Source of the DNA: Jeongeupia naejangsanensis
GTDB lineage: Bacteria; Pseudomonadota; Gammaproteobacteria; Burkholderiales; Chitinibacteraceae
DNA length: 64,000 bases
Reading direction: 5' to 3'
Assembly: GCF_016865585.1 (NCBI RefSeq)
Contig: NZ_JAESND010000006.1
Location: 1-64,000 of the forward strand
Shown: positions 19,985-29,453 of the stretch, one piece after another
How positions within the stretch are numbered: position 1 is the first letter of the stretch
Layout: each line of letters begins with the position of its first letter
Program-made: the position numbers and the translations under genes
Notes under the pieces: generated by a model
The model's database searches: none
Seen by the model: the letters and a program-made list of their open reading frames with translations, nothing else
Told to the model about the DNA's origin: nothing

Positions 19985-20030
19985 GCGAGCACAAAAAAAG
20001 GAGGCTTCGGCCTCCTTTTTTTGTGCTCGC
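19985..20030. terminator. Long perfect hairpin terminator
   Basis: A 21-bp perfect stem (GCGAGCACAAAAAAAGGAGGC at the left arm) closed by a TTCG tetraloop, with seven A/T on both sides inside the stem. It starts within 8 bases of the upstream stop and can act in both directions. Confidence 0.92.
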
Positions 20031-20102
20031 CGGCATGGCGGTTGAGCTGGGGCTGAACGGTGCTTGCGTGCGCGGGGACTGCCGGGCGAGGGCAGAAAAG
20101 CA

Positions 20103-20133
20103 AAAAGCCCTTGATCGCTCAAGGGCTTTTTAA
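20103..20133 (-). terminator. Terminator of the tRNA operon
   Basis: Read on the minus strand, AAAAAGCCCTTGA pairs with TCAAGGGCTTTTT across a GCGA-like loop. It lies 3 bases after the tRNA-His 3' end. Confidence 0.9.
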
Positions 20134-20135
20134 CT

Positions 20136-20212
20136 TGGGGTGGCTGATGGGGCTCGAACCCACGACAACAGGAATCACAATCCTGGACTCTACCAACTGA
20201 GCTACAGCCACC
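20136..20212 (-). tRNA. tRNA-His (anticodon GTG)
   Basis: The minus strand shows a complete cloverleaf: acceptor stem GTGGCTG / CAGCCAC with encoded CCA, the D-loop AGCTCAGTTGGTAGAG, anticodon loop TTGTGAT giving anticodon GTG, and T-loop GGGTTCGAGCCC. The extra 5' G of histidine tRNAs is encoded at 20212. It is the last of three tRNAs in the operon. Confidence 0.97.
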
Positions 20213-20255
20213 ACTGAAACCGGTGTTACTACCACTGCCAACTGCCGGGAAAACT

Positions 20256-20332
20256 TGGCGCACCCGACAGGAATCGAACCTGTAACCTACGGCTTAGAAG
20301 GCCGTTGCTCTATCCGGTTGAGCTACGGGCGC
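20256..20332 (-). tRNA. tRNA-Arg (anticodon TCT)
   Basis: Acceptor stem GCGCCCG / CGGGTGC with discriminator G and encoded CCA; D-loop AGCTCAACCGGATAGAG; anticodon loop CTTCTAA gives TCT, reading AGA/AGG codons; T-arm CAGGTTCGATTCCTG. These codons are rare in the neighbouring GC-rich genes. Confidence 0.97.
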
Positions 20333-20361
20333 CGTGTTTCCAGCGTTTCAATTGCAAATTC

Positions 20362-20438
20362 TGGTCGGGGCGGTGGGATTCGAACTCACGACCCCCTGGT
20401 CCCAAACCAGGTGCGCTACCAGACTGCGCTACGCCCCG
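20362..20438 (-). tRNA. tRNA-Pro (anticodon TGG)
   Basis: Acceptor stem CGGGGCG / CGCCCCG with discriminator A and encoded CCA; anticodon stem CCTGG/CCAGG with loop TTTGGGA giving TGG; T-loop GAGTTCGAATCCC. It is the first tRNA after the operon promoter. Confidence 0.97.
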
Positions 20439-20450
20439 AACAGAGGGCGG

Positions 20451-20480
20451 AATATAGCCCGGCCAACCCAAGGTCGTCAA
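20451..20480 (-). promoter_or_regulatory. Promoter of the Pro-Arg-His tRNA operon
   Basis: On the minus strand TTGACG (20475-20480) and TATATT (20451-20456) are separated by 18 bases, and the mature tRNA-Pro 5' end lies 13 bases further on. The stretch after the -10 is CCGCCCT, a GC-rich discriminator of the kind linked to stringent control of stable RNA promoters. Confidence 0.8.
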
Positions 20481-20566
20481 CCCCCTGATACCCGGTGATT
20501 GAGTGCAATCGCGCAACAATGAGAGAATGCGCCAATTATTCAGACAGTTGCTTCCGGAGTTGCCCG

Positions 20567-21421
20567 ATGTCCGCCCAGATCCTTGACGGGAAAGCCATTT
20601 CTCAAGAACTCATCCGCGACGTGCGTGCGCGTGTCGATGCGCGCGTTGCCGCAGGCAAGCGGGCACCGGCGCTGGCGGTGGTGCTGGTGGGCAGCGATCC
20701 GGCGAGCCAGGTCTATGTCGGCAACAAGAAACGCCAGTGTGAAAATGCCGGCATCACCTCGCTGGCCTACGACCTGCCGGCCGACACCGGCGAAGCCGAA
20801 CTGCTGGCGCTGGTCGAAAAGCTGAACAACGATGACGCCATCGACGGCATCCTGGTCCAGCTGCCGCTGCCCAAACACCTGAACGCCGAAAAAATCATCG
20901 AGCTGATCGACCCGGCCAAGGACGTCGACGGCTTCCATCCGTACAACATCGGCCGGCTGGCGCTGAAGATGCCGCTGCTGCGCCCGTGCACGCCGCGTGG
21001 CGTGATGACCTTGCTGGAAAAAACCGGCATCGACATCGTCGGCAAGGATGCGGTCATCGTCGGTGCGTCGAACATCGTCGGCCGTCCGCAGGCGCTTGAG
21101 CTGCTGCTGGCGCGCACGACGGTGACCGTCTGCCACAGCAAGACGACGGATCTGGCGGCCAAGGTGCGCGGTGCCGACATCGTCGTCGCCGGCGTTGGCA
21201 TCCCAAATTTCGTCAAGGGCGAGTGGATCAAGGACGGCGCGATCGTCATCGACGTCGGCATCAACCGGCTCGAAAGCGGCAAGCTTTGCGGCGACGTCGA
21301 GTTCGACGTGGCGAAGGAAAAAGCCAGCTGGATCACACCGGTGCCGGGCGGTGTCGGCCTGATGACCGTCGCGACGCTGATGCAGAACACGCTCGACGCG
21401 TGCGAGAAGCGGGGCGCCTGA
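20567..21421 (+). CDS. folD: Bifunctional methylenetetrahydrofolate dehydrogenase/cyclohydrolase
   Basis: 284 residues from the ATG at 20567 with CCGGAG upstream; the length is that of Fol[12 protein letters not shown] contains the Tyr and Lys of the YxxxK active site, QLPLPKHL and [10 protein letters not shown] are the family signatures, and [18 protein letters not shown] closes the protein. It interconverts 5,10-methylene- and 10-formyl-tetrahydrofolate with NADP. The pyrD gene begins one base after its stop, so both serve one-carbon and pyrimidine supply from one transcript. Confidence 0.97.
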   Translation: MSAQILDGKAISQELIRDVRARVDARVAAGKRAPALAVVLVGSDPASQVYVGNKKRQCENAGITSLAYDLPADTGEAELLALVEKLNNDDAIDGILVQLPLPKHLNAEKIIELIDPAKDVDGFHPYNIGRLALKMPLLRPCTPRGVMTLLEKTGIDIVGKDAVIVGASNIVGRPQALELLLARTTVTVCHSKTTDLAAKVRGADIVVAGVGIPNFVKGEWIKDGAIVIDVGINRLESGKLCGDVEFDVAKEKASWITPVPGGVGLMTVATLMQNTLDACEKRGA

Positions 21422-21422
21422 G

Positions 21423-22448
21423 TTGAGTTATTCACTGATTCGCCCGCTGCTGTTCGCGCTTGATGCCGAGCGCGCCCACGGGCTGACCTTCGGCGTGCTC
21501 GAAACGTTGCACAGTTTCGGTTTCCTGCGCGCCTTTACCCATCAGCCCGAGCCGTCGCCGGTGACGGTGATGGGGATCGAATTTCCGAATCCGGTCGGTC
21601 TGGCTGCCGGGCTCGACAAGAACGGCGAGCACATCGACGCACTGGCCGAGCTGGGTTTCGGTTTCCTCGAAATCGGCACGGTGACGCCACGACCGCAGCC
21701 GGGCAACCCGAAGCCGCGCCTGTTCCGGCTGCCCGAGGCCGAAGGCATCATCAACCGCATGGGCTTCAACAACGCCGGTGTCGATGCGCTGATCGAGAAT
21801 GTCCAGCGCGCGCAGTACAAGGGCGTGCTCGGCATCAACATCGGCAAGAACGCCGATACGCCGATCGAGAAGGCGACCAACGATTACCTGATCGGGCTCG
21901 AAAAAGTCTACGAATACGCCAGCTACGTGACGGTGAACATCAGCTCGCCGAACACCAAGAATCTGAGGCAGCTGCAGCAGGCCGACGAGCTGGCGCACCT
22001 GCTCGACGCGCTCAAGGCCAAGCAGCTGGCACTGGCGAACCGGGACGGGCGCTACGTGCCGCTGGCACTGAAAATCGCGCCGGATCTGGATGCCCATCAG
22101 GTCGAGGACATTGCCGAGCGGCTGATCAACAGCGGCATCGACGCGGTGATCGCGACCAATACCACGCTGGCACGCACCGGCGTCGAGCATCTGAAGCACG
22201 GCAAGGAAACCGGTGGCCTGTCCGGCGCACCGGTACGGTCGAAGTCGACGCACGTGATCCGCGACCTGACCGAAGCCCTGCACGGCAAGGTGCCGATCAT
22301 CGGTGCCGGCGGCATTCTCGCCGGCGAGCATGCGGTCGAGAAAATGCGTGCGGGCGCCAGCCTGGTGCAGGTCTACAGTGGCTTGATCTATCGCGGGCCG
22401 CATCTGGTTGCCGATTGCGTCGAGGCGATCGCCGCGCTGCGCGACTGA
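21423..22448 (+). CDS. pyrD: Dihydroorotate dehydrogenase (quinone), class 2
   Basis: 341 residues with a TTG start one base after folD. The start is supported because [18 protein letters not shown] matches the N-terminal membrane-association helices of class 2 enzymes. [24 protein letters not shown] and [12 protein letters not shown] (with the catalytic Ser in SSPNT) are diagnostic; [13 protein letters not shown] binds the FMN phosphate. It oxidises dihydroorotate to orotate at the inner membrane with ubiquinone as acceptor, in pyrimidine synthesis. Confidence 0.96.
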   Translation: MSYSLIRPLLFALDAERAHGLTFGVLETLHSFGFLRAFTHQPEPSPVTVMGIEFPNPVGLAAGLDKNGEHIDALAELGFGFLEIGTVTPRPQPGNPKPRLFRLPEAEGIINRMGFNNAGVDALIENVQRAQYKGVLGINIGKNADTPIEKATNDYLIGLEKVYEYASYVTVNISSPNTKNLRQLQQADELAHLLDALKAKQLALANRDGRYVPLALKIAPDLDAHQVEDIAERLINSGIDAVIATNTTLARTGVEHLKHGKETGGLSGAPVRSKSTHVIRDLTEALHGKVPIIGAGGILAGEHAVEKMRAGASLVQVYSGLIYRGPHLVADCVEAIAALRD

Positions 22449-22470
22449 AACTGGGCTGAAGCCGGTGTAC

Positions 22471-22494
22471 GGGGCGGCATGGGCCGCCCCTTTT
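22471..22494 (+). terminator. Terminator of folD-pyrD
   Basis: GGGGCGGC pairs with GCCGCCCC across ATGG, followed by TTTT. It lies 22 bases after the pyrD stop. Confidence 0.85.
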
Positions 22495-22683
22495 AGTTGG
22501 CGTGTTGCGTGCATGGCCGCGGAAGGAAATGGTCCTGGCGGTAGCCCGTGGCCCCGGCTGCAGGCCCGTCGATTTCCGGACCTGCATGACGACGGTTGTT
22601 GATCAAACACGGCGTGTCGCAACACGGTTTGACCGGATAATTGCCCGGTCGTAAACGGGATGGATGGATGACGGTGTGATCGG

Positions 22684-23265
22684 ATGGAACTGAACCATTA
22701 CCTGCTGGTGCTGGTTGGCGCGGTGCTCGTCAACAATGTGGTGCTGGTGCGCATCCTCGGCCTGTGCCCGTTCATGGGCGTCTCGAAAAAGCTCGAGGCG
22801 TCGATCGGCATGGGGCTGGCGACGGCCTTCGTGCTGACCCTGGCCTGCGGTACCTCATGGCTGACCGATCAGTTGCTGATCGCGTGGCAGCTCGAATATC
22901 TGCGCACGCTGGCCTTCATCGTCATCATCGCGGCGATCGTCCAGTTCACCGAGATGTTCATCCACAAGACCAGCCCGGCGCTGTACCAGACGCTGGGCAT
23001 CTACCTGCCGCTGATCACCACCAACTGCGCGGTGCTCGGCGTGCCGCTGATCAACTCGCAGGCGAAGAACGGCTTTGTCGAATCGCTGGTGTTCGGTTTC
23101 GGCAGCGCGGTTGGCTTCTCGCTGATCCTGATCCTGTTCGCGGCGATCCGCGAGAGGCTCGAAGGCGCCGACATTCCGGCACCGTTCAAGGGCACGCCGA
23201 TCGCCTTCATCACCGCCGGACTCATGAGCCTTGCGTTCATGGGCTTCTCCGGTCTGGTCAAGTGA
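22684..23265 (+). CDS. rsxA: Rsx/Rnf electron transport complex subunit A
   Basis: 193 residues, six predicted membrane helices. [20 protein letters not shown] and the [13 protein letters not shown] segment are characteristic of RnfA/RsxA, an inner-membrane ion-translocating subunit homologous to RsxE and to NqrE. The complex couples electron transfer between NADH and ferredoxin or a reducing partner to an ion gradient, and in E. coli it keeps SoxR reduced. It opens the operon rsxABC-X-DGE. Confidence 0.96.
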   Translation: MELNHYLLVLVGAVLVNNVVLVRILGLCPFMGVSKKLEASIGMGLATAFVLTLACGTSWLTDQLLIAWQLEYLRTLAFIVIIAAIVQFTEMFIHKTSPALYQTLGIYLPLITTNCAVLGVPLINSQAKNGFVESLVFGFGSAVGFSLILILFAAIRERLEGADIPAPFKGTPIAFITAGLMSLAFMGFSGLVK

Positions 23266-23275
23266 GGAGGGCGCG

Positions 23276-23836
23276 ATGAGTTTCTGGCTGGCCCTCGGGC
23301 TGATGATCGCGCTGGCGCTGCTGCTCGGCGCGATTCTGGGTGTTGCGGCAATCCGCTTCAAGGTCGACGAAGACCCGCTGGTCGACAAGATCGATGCCAT
23401 CCTGCCGCAGACGCAGTGTGGCCAGTGCGGTTTCCCCGGCTGCAAGCCGTACGCGACGGCGATCGCCAACGAGGAGGCCGAGATCAACCAGTGCCCACCG
23501 GGTGGCGACGACGGCGTGCGCAAGCTGGCCGAGCTGCTCGGCAAGGAATACAAGCCGCTGAATGCCGAGAACGGGGCCGAAAAGCCGCGGGCACTGGCGG
23601 TGATCGACGAGAACATCTGCATCGGCTGTACCTTGTGCATCCAGGCCTGTCCGGTCGACGCGATCGTTGGCGCGGCCAAGCAGCTGCATACGGTGATCGC
23701 GTCCGAATGCACCGGTTGCGAGCTGTGCATCGCCCCCTGTCCGGTCGACTGCATCGAGATGCGCGACGTCGGTGAAGAGGCGGCGACGTGGAAATGGCGC
23801 TACCCGGTGATCCAGCTCAGAAAGGTGGCGGCGTGA
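23276..23836 (+). CDS. rsxB: Rsx/Rnf electron transport complex subunit B (ferredoxin)
   Basis: 186 residues from the ATG at 23276 after GAGGAGG. An N-terminal membrane helix is followed by a 4Fe-4S site (Cys48, Cys51, Cys56, Cys73; [12 protein letters not shown]) and two ferredoxin clusters (Cys115/118/121/125 and Cys145/148/151/155). The subunit passes electrons towards RsxC. Its stop overlaps the GTG start of rsxC (GTGA). Confidence 0.96.
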   Translation: MSFWLALGLMIALALLLGAILGVAAIRFKVDEDPLVDKIDAILPQTQCGQCGFPGCKPYATAIANEEAEINQCPPGGDDGVRKLAELLGKEYKPLNAENGAEKPRALAVIDENICIGCTLCIQACPVDAIVGAAKQLHTVIASECTGCELCIAPCPVDCIEMRDVGEEAATWKWRYPVIQLRKVAA

Positions 23837-25941
23837 GCGCGCGGCCGATTTACAAGTTCAACGGCGGCGTGCACCCGCCGGAGCACAAGCGCGAATCGTC
23901 CGGCACGCCCATCGTCGCCGGGCCACTGCCGGCGCAACTGGTGCTGCCTTTGCGGCAGAGCATCGGCAACGCCGCCAAGCCGCTGGTCGCGGTCGGCGAG
24001 CGGGTGCTCAAAGGCCAGTTGATCGCTGCTGCCGATGGCAGCGTGTCGGCGGCGCTGCACGCGCCGACCTCGGGCACCGTGACCGCGATCGAGGGGCGGC
24101 TGGTCGCGCATCCGTCGGGGCTTGCCGAGGCCTGCATCGTCATCGCCAGCGACGGTCGGGACGAGTGGGAAGCGCGAACACGTTTCGACTGGCGTGCCGC
24201 GTACGACGCAGGCAATGGCAGGGCGATCCGCGACTACCTGCGCGACATGGGTGTCGTCGGTTTGGGTGGGGCGGTGTTCCCGTCGCACCTGAAACTGGCC
24301 GGCCGCGACGCGCTCGACACGCTGATCATCAACGGCGCCGAGTGCGAACCCTACATCACCTGCGACGACCGGCTGATGCGCGAACGCGCCGCCGATCTCG
24401 TTGCCGGCATCCGGATCGTCCGGCAACTGCTGAACGCACGCGAGGTGCTCATCGGCATCGAGGACAACAAGCCCGAGGCGGTGGCGGCCTTGCACGCCGC
24501 GATCGACGGCGCCGACATCGAGGTCGTCGTCGTGCCGACCCTGTATCCGTCCGGCGGGGCCAAGCAGCTGATCAAACTGCTGACCAATATCGAGGTGCCG
24601 AGCGGCGTGCGTTCGACCGATCTGGGCGTGCAGTGTTTCAACGTCGCGACGGTCTACACGATCTACCGCGCGCTCGAACACGCCGAGCCGGTGATCAGCC
24701 GCATCGTCACGCTGACCGGCAATGTCGCGCGGCCCGGCAATGTCGAAGCGCTGATCGGCACGCCGCTCTCCGACCTGATGGCATTCGCCGGCGAGCAGAC
24801 CGGCACGCGCGAGCACATCTACGGCGGACCGATGATGGGTTTCGCGCTGCCGGGTTTGAATGCCGGGCTCTCCAAGGCCGGCAACTGCGTCATTGCAACG
24901 GCACCTGCCGACTTCCCCGACAAGGGCCGCGAGATGCCGTGCATCCGCTGCGGCGAGTGCGCCAGCGCCTGCCCGGCCGAGCTGCAGCCGATGGACCTGT
25001 ACTGGTTCTCGCGCAGCCGCGAATTCGGCCGCGCGCAGGAGCGCAACCTGTTCGACTGCATCGAATGCGGCGCCTGTGCCTACGTCTGCCCGTCGAGCAT
25101 CCAGCTGGTCGATTACTACCGCTTTGCCAAGTCCGAGATCTGGGCGGCCGAAGCGAGCAAGAAGGCCGCCGACAAGGCGCGCGAACGTCACGAATTCAAG
25201 CAGTTCCGCGAGGAACGGGAAAAGCGCGAGAAGGCCGAACGGCTCGCCGCGCGACAGGCTGCGGCGGCCAAGCCGGCTACGACAGCCGATGCCGCGGCTG
25301 CGGCCGACGATGCCGAAACCAAGGCCGCCAAGATCAAGGCGGCGATGGCGCGTGCGGCCGAACGCAAGGCGGCAGGCGAGACCGGCGATACGCAGGCCAC
25401 CGATGCGATGGACGCCGAGAAGCGCGCAAAAATCGCCGCTGCGATGGAAAAGGCAGCGGCACGCAAGGCGCATCTCGAATCGCTGCAGGGCGGCGAAGCG
25501 CCCGTGGCGGAAGCAGTGGACGAAGCCAAGGCCGAGAAGATCCGCGCCGCGATGGAAGCGGCGGCGCAGCGCAAGGCGGCGCGCGATGCGGCCAAGGCCG
25601 ACACGCCGGCACAGGCCGGCGAGACCGACGTAGCGCCAGCTGCAATGGACGATGCCAAGGCGGCGAAGATCCGCGCCGCGATGGAAGCGGCCGCACAACG
25701 CAAGGCACATCGCGAATCGCTGCAGGCCGCAGCTCCGGTTGCCGAAGCCGCGCCGGCCGCATCCGCACTCGACCCGGAAAAGGCCGAGCGCATTCGCGCG
25801 GCGATGCAGAAACGCGACGAAGAAAAAGCCCGGCTGGCGGCGATGAGCTCCGAGGAGCGCGCCGCGCTCGATGCCGAACGTCAGGCCCGGATCGACGCTG
25901 CCAGGGTGCGCGCCGCAGCGAAGAAGGAGAGTGAACAGTGA
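23833..25941 (+). CDS. rsxC: Rsx/Rnf electron transport complex subunit C
   Basis: 702 residues from the GTG at 23833, overlapping the rsxB stop. Order: RnfC barrel-sandwich domain ([12 protein letters not shown], then [15 protein letters not shown]), the NADH/FMN-binding Rossmann-like domain ([29 protein letters not shown]), two 4Fe-4S clusters (Cys370/373/376/380 and Cys409/412/415/419), then about 230 residues of Ala/Lys/Glu-rich helix. That tail contains repeated [14 protein letters not shown]-type units. The subunit is the NADH-side of the complex. It overlaps the next gene by 4 bases. Confidence 0.95.
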   Translation: MSARPIYKFNGGVHPPEHKRESSGTPIVAGPLPAQLVLPLRQSIGNAAKPLVAVGERVLKGQLIAAADGSVSAALHAPTSGTVTAIEGRLVAHPSGLAEACIVIASDGRDEWEARTRFDWRAAYDAGNGRAIRDYLRDMGVVGLGGAVFPSHLKLAGRDALDTLIINGAECEPYITCDDRLMRERAADLVAGIRIVRQLLNAREVLIGIEDNKPEAVAALHAAIDGADIEVVVVPTLYPSGGAKQLIKLLTNIEVPSGVRSTDLGVQCFNVATVYTIYRALEHAEPVISRIVTLTGNVARPGNVEALIGTPLSDLMAFAGEQTGTREHIYGGPMMGFALPGLNAGLSKAGNCVIATAPADFPDKGREMPCIRCGECASACPAELQPMDLYWFSRSREFGRAQERNLFDCIECGACAYVCPSSIQLVDYYRFAKSEIWAAEASKKAADKARERHEFKQFREEREKREKAERLAARQAAAAKPATTADAAAAADDAETKAAKIKAAMARAAERKAAGETGDTQATDAMDAEKRAKIAAAMEKAAARKAHLESLQGGEAPVAEAVDEAKAEKIRAAMEAAAQRKAARDAAKADTPAQAGETDVAPAAMDDAKAAKIRAAMEAAAQRKAHRESLQAAAPVAEAAPAASALDPEKAERIRAAMQKRDEEKARLAAMSSEERAALDAERQARIDAARVRAAAKKESEQ
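25524..25710 (+). repeat. Direct repeat coding the Ala/Lys helix of RsxC
   Basis: Near-identical DNA segments around 25537-25575 and 25669-25707 (core GATCCGCGCCGCGATGGAAG) encode successive [14 protein letters not shown] units; more diverged copies lie on both sides. The spacing of about 132 bases keeps the reading frame, so recombination could alter tail length. Confidence 0.8.
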
Positions 25942-27020
25942 GCATCCTGATCGTCCCCGGCTACGGCGGCTCCGGCCCCGCGCACTGGCAGAGCCGCTGG
26001 CAGGCGCTGCATCCCGAGTGCATTCGCGTCGAACAGGCCGACTGGGAGGCGCCCGATATCGATGCGTGGATCGCGCAACTCGACGCAGCGGTACTCGCCG
26101 CCGGCCCTGATGTCAAAATCGCCGCGCACAGCCTCGGCTGCCTGCTTGTCGCACACTGGGCTGCGCGTTCGCTGCGGCCGATCGCCGGGGCCTTGCTGGT
26201 GGCGGTGCCCGATCCGCAAGGCGTGGCGTTTCCGCCGGCCGCCGCCGGCTTCGGCCCGGTGCCGATGGCGCGCTTGCCGTTTTTGGCGACGATGGTCGCC
26301 AGCCGTAATGATCCGTACGCGGGCTGGGCTTTCAGCCAGCAGGTGGCGACGGACTGGGACGTGCAGCTGGTCGATGCCGGCGAGCGCGGTCACCTGAACG
26401 CCGAGTCCGGCCTTGACGACTGGGCCGAGGGCTGGTGCCTGCTGCAGGGGTTGGGTCTCGCCGATGCGGTGATCGGTCCCGCGCAACTGGCTTTGATGGC
26501 GCGCTACAACGCGCACATGAACGCCAAGCTGTACGCAGCGGCGGCGAGCCTGTCCGAGGCCGAGCTGATGCGCGATCGCGGCGCCTTTTTCGGTTCGCTG
26601 TTCGCGACGCTGAACCACCTCGTCGTCGGCGACACGATGTGGCTCAAGCGTTTTGCCGCACATCCGGCTTCCGGTTCGAGCAACCATGCCGCGGCACTGG
26701 CGCCGGTGGTGGCACTGCCGATGCCGGCCGGGCTCGATGCCATCGTTTGCCCCGATCTCGCGTCGCTTTCCGAACGGCGCGCGCTGCTCGATCACGCGAT
26801 CGGCGGCTGGATTGGCGGTGTCAGTTCGGATCTGCTGACCGAAACGCTGCACTACACCCGCGCCAACGGCGTGGCCTACCAGAAGCGGCTGGGCGACCTG
26901 CTGCTGCACTTCTTCAACCACCAGACCCACCATCGCGGCCAGGCGAGCACTCTGCTGAGTCAGGCCGGCGTCGATCTCGGCGTGACCGATCTCGCCCCCC
27001 TGATTGCGGACGTCGAATGA
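25938..27020 (+). CDS. RBBP9/YdeN-like alpha/beta hydrolase fused to a DinB domain
   Basis: 360 residues. Residues 1 to about 175 are a YdeN/RBBP9-type serine hydrolase: IVPGYGGSGPAHW (5-17), nucleophile Ser65 in AHSLG (63-67), Asp125 (SRNDPY) and His152 (ERGHLN). Residues about 183-360 are a DinB-type four-helix domain with the expected metal ligands His227 (LNHLVVGD) and His328/His332 (FNHQTHHRGQ). Both halves look intact. The GTG start overlaps the rsxC stop and its own stop overlaps the rsxD start, so it is coupled on both sides inside the rsx operon. No known Rsx subunit has this make-up. A role in complex maturation or thiol/ester hydrolysis is speculation. Confidence 0.88.
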   Translation: MSILIVPGYGGSGPAHWQSRWQALHPECIRVEQADWEAPDIDAWIAQLDAAVLAAGPDVKIAAHSLGCLLVAHWAARSLRPIAGALLVAVPDPQGVAFPPAAAGFGPVPMARLPFLATMVASRNDPYAGWAFSQQVATDWDVQLVDAGERGHLNAESGLDDWAEGWCLLQGLGLADAVIGPAQLALMARYNAHMNAKLYAAAASLSEAELMRDRGAFFGSLFATLNHLVVGDTMWLKRFAAHPASGSSNHAAALAPVVALPMPAGLDAIVCPDLASLSERRALLDHAIGGWIGGVSSDLLTETLHYTRANGVAYQKRLGDLLLHFFNHQTHHRGQASTLLSQAGVDLGVTDLAPLIADVE

Positions 27021-28045
27021 TCACTTCCCCGTTCCTCACCAAACCGACCCCTCTTCAGGTCGTCATGACCAAGGTGTTGCTGGCGCTGCTGCCGGGCATT
27101 GCCGTCTACGTGTACGTGTTCGGTGCCGGCATCCTGATCCAGCTGCTGCTGGCGACGCTGACCGCGCTCGGCGTCGAGGCTGCGTGCCTGAAGCTGCGCA
27201 ATTTCCCGATCAAGCCCTTCATCACCGACGGCTCGGCCATCGTCACCGCGTGGCTGCTGGCGCTGTCGCTGCCGCCGCTGGCGCCGTGGTGGATGATCGT
27301 GCTGGCGACGGCGATCGCGATCGGTCTGGCCAAGCATCTGTACGGCGGGCTGGGGCAGAACACCTTCAACCCGGCGATGGTCGGCTTTGCGGTGCTGATG
27401 GTGTCGTTCCCGGCGCAGATGTCGCGCTGGGCGGCGCCGCAGGCGGAGCTGGATGCACTGGCGCAGCTGACCTACATTTTCACCGGCCATCTGGCGGTGC
27501 CGTTCGACGCGATCGCATCGGCGACGCCACTCGACACCGTCAAGACGACGATCCTGCAGCATGGCGGCATCGGCGAGCTGTTTGCCGCGCCGCTGTTCCA
27601 GGCGGGGCAATTCGGGGCAGGGTGGCTGCCGGGCATGATGGGCTGGATTGCGCTGGCCTACCTCGCCGGTGGCGTCTATCTCTTTGCCTCGAAAATCATC
27701 CCGTGGCAGACGCCGCTATCGTTTCTGGTGTCGCTGGCGGCATTGGCTGGCGCGCTGCACCTGGTCGATCCGGCGCGGTTCACATCGCCGCTGTTCCACC
27801 TGTTCTCGGGCGCGGCGATGCTCGGCGCCTTCTTCATCATCACCGACCCGGTCTCGGGTCCGACCACGCCGCGCGGACGGCTGATCTACGGCGCGCTGAT
27901 CGGTGTGCTGGTGTACGTGATCCGTGTATTCGGCGGCTATCCGGACGGCGTGGCATTCGCGGTGCTGATCATGAACCTGGCCGCACCGTTCATCGACCAG
28001 TACACCCAGCCGAAGGTGTTCGGCCGCAAGGGGAAGGCGGCATGA
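27017..28045 (+). CDS. rsxD: Rsx/Rnf electron transport complex subunit D
   Basis: 342 residues from the ATG at 27017, overlapping the upstream stop (ATGA). A multi-helix membrane protein related to NqrB: LTKPTPLQVVMTKVLLALLP at the N-terminus, GLGQNTFNPAMVG, and DPVSGPTTPRGRLIYG near 275-290, in which a Thr of the SGPTT motif carries covalent FMN in this family. It forms the ion-conducting membrane part with RsxA and RsxE. Confidence 0.95.
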   Translation: MITSPFLTKPTPLQVVMTKVLLALLPGIAVYVYVFGAGILIQLLLATLTALGVEAACLKLRNFPIKPFITDGSAIVTAWLLALSLPPLAPWWMIVLATAIAIGLAKHLYGGLGQNTFNPAMVGFAVLMVSFPAQMSRWAAPQAELDALAQLTYIFTGHLAVPFDAIASATPLDTVKTTILQHGGIGELFAAPLFQAGQFGAGWLPGMMGWIALAYLAGGVYLFASKIIPWQTPLSFLVSLAALAGALHLVDPARFTSPLFHLFSGAAMLGAFFIITDPVSGPTTPRGRLIYGALIGVLVYVIRVFGGYPDGVAFAVLIMNLAAPFIDQYTQPKVFGRKGKAA

Positions 28046-28668
28046 AGCGGATGGTCAAATCCGGCGTGCGCGGCGCGGCAACCTTGGCGGTGTTTGCGCT
28101 GGTGTTCACCGCGCTGATGGCCGGCACCTATGCGCTGACCCGCGACACGGTGAAAAAGAACGAGCTCGACGCCAAGGTCGCGCTGCTGGCGCAGGTGCTG
28201 CCGGCCGGCAGCTACGATAATGCCTTGCTTGATGATGCCGTTGTGGTGCCGAAGGCCGAGGCGACGCAGCTCGGCAACGAGGCCGAGAGCCGCATCTATC
28301 TGGCCAGGAAGGCCGGCAGGACCGTCGGCGCCGTCGTCGAGGCCACCGCGCCGGACGGCTACGCCGGCAAGATCCGCCTGCTGATCGGCGTCGATACTGC
28401 CGGTACCGTGCTCGGTGTGCGCGTGGTCAGCCACAAGGAAACACCGGGGCTGGGCGACTATATCGACATTTCCAAATCCGACTGGATCGACCAGTTCCGG
28501 GGCAAGCGCATCGGCAGCGACGCGCAGTGGAAGGTCAGGAAGGACGGCGGCGAATTCGACAGTCGCGCCGGCGCGACGATCAGCCCGCGTGCCGTGGTCA
28601 AGGCGATCCACGCAACGCTGGTTTATGTCGACGCCCACCGTCTGCAACTGTTTGGAGTCCGGAACTGA
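28042..28668 (+). CDS. rsxG: Rsx/Rnf electron transport complex subunit G
   Basis: 208 residues from the ATG at 28042 (overlaps the rsxD stop). One N-terminal membrane anchor precedes a periplasmic FMN-binding domain; SRAGATISPRAV (174-185) contains Thr179, the expected covalent flavin attachment site. VVSHKETPGLGDYID is another family motif. It relays electrons on the periplasmic side. Confidence 0.95.
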   Translation: MKRMVKSGVRGAATLAVFALVFTALMAGTYALTRDTVKKNELDAKVALLAQVLPAGSYDNALLDDAVVVPKAEATQLGNEAESRIYLARKAGRTVGAVVEATAPDGYAGKIRLLIGVDTAGTVLGVRVVSHKETPGLGDYIDISKSDWIDQFRGKRIGSDAQWKVRKDGGEFDSRAGATISPRAVVKAIHATLVYVDAHRLQLFGVRN

Positions 28669-29378
28669 TGGACAAGCTGATCGACAGGGGCGAAGCGAAG
28701 GCCATCGTCCACAACGGCCTGTGGAAGCAGAACGCCGGCATCGTGCAGATTCTGGGCATGTGCCCGGTGCTGGTGATGTCGAACAACATCATCAACGGCG
28801 TCAGCCTCGGGCTGGCGACGAGTCTGGTGATGCTGATCTCGGGCATGGCCGTTGCAGCGATCCGCCGCTTCGTGCCGAACGAGCTGCGCACGCCGATCTT
28901 CATCCTGATCATCGCCGCGCTGGTGACCATGGTCGATCTGGCGATGAACGCCTACGTGCACGGCCTGTACGTGGTGCTCGGCATCTTCATCCCGCTGATC
29001 ACCACCAACTGCATCGTGCTGGCGCGGGCCGAGGCGTTCGCCAGCAAGAACGGCGTGCTGCAGTCGGGGCTCGACGGCCTGTTCATGGGGCTGGGGCTGA
29101 CCGGCGTGCTGGCGGTGCTCGGTGCGATGCGCGAACTGGTCGGGCAGGGCACGCTGCTGTCGAGCATCGACCTGCTGTTCGGCCCGCAGGCCAAGGACTG
29201 GGTGATCCACGTGATCCCGGCGGACGCCCATTACCAGTTTCTGCTGGCGATGCTGCCGCCGGGCGCCTTCATCGGCCTTGGTTTTCTCGTTGCCGGCAAG
29301 CTGGCGCTCGACCGGCGTGCCGAGGCGCGCGCCAAGGCGGCACCACCGCAGCCTGCAAGCGAGACGGCCACGGTCTGA
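28668..29378 (+). CDS. rsxE: Rsx/Rnf electron transport complex subunit E
   Basis: 236 residues, membrane protein paralogous to RsxA: NGLWKQNAGIVQILGMCPVL, LITTNCIVLARAEAFASKN. The ATG shares a base with the rsxG stop. The last about 25 residues are a charged Ala-rich tail. It closes the electron transport genes; a terminator stands between it and nth. Confidence 0.95.
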   Translation: MDKLIDRGEAKAIVHNGLWKQNAGIVQILGMCPVLVMSNNIINGVSLGLATSLVMLISGMAVAAIRRFVPNELRTPIFILIIAALVTMVDLAMNAYVHGLYVVLGIFIPLITTNCIVLARAEAFASKNGVLQSGLDGLFMGLGLTGVLAVLGAMRELVGQGTLLSSIDLLFGPQAKDWVIHVIPADAHYQFLLAMLPPGAFIGLGFLVAGKLALDRRAEARAKAAPPQPASETATV

Positions 29379-29412
29379 GGCCGCCGGCTTGCCCGCATCA
29401 CCGGTTAGAATG

Positions 29413-29439
29413 AACGCCCCGCGATGCGGGGCGTTTTTT
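29413..29439 (+). terminator. Terminator between rsxE and nth
   Basis: ACGCCCCGC pairs with GCGGGGCGT across GAT and is followed by TTTTTT. The nth ribosome binding site begins 3 bases later, so nth is either read through or started from inside rsxE. Confidence 0.9.
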
Positions 29440-29453
29440 CGTTTGGAGCCGTG

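Noticed and set aside
24165-25934. Long plus-strand frame overlapping rsxC in another reading frame
   Set aside because: Arg/Ala-rich translation with no motif; rsxC has all expected clusters and domains in the annotated frame.
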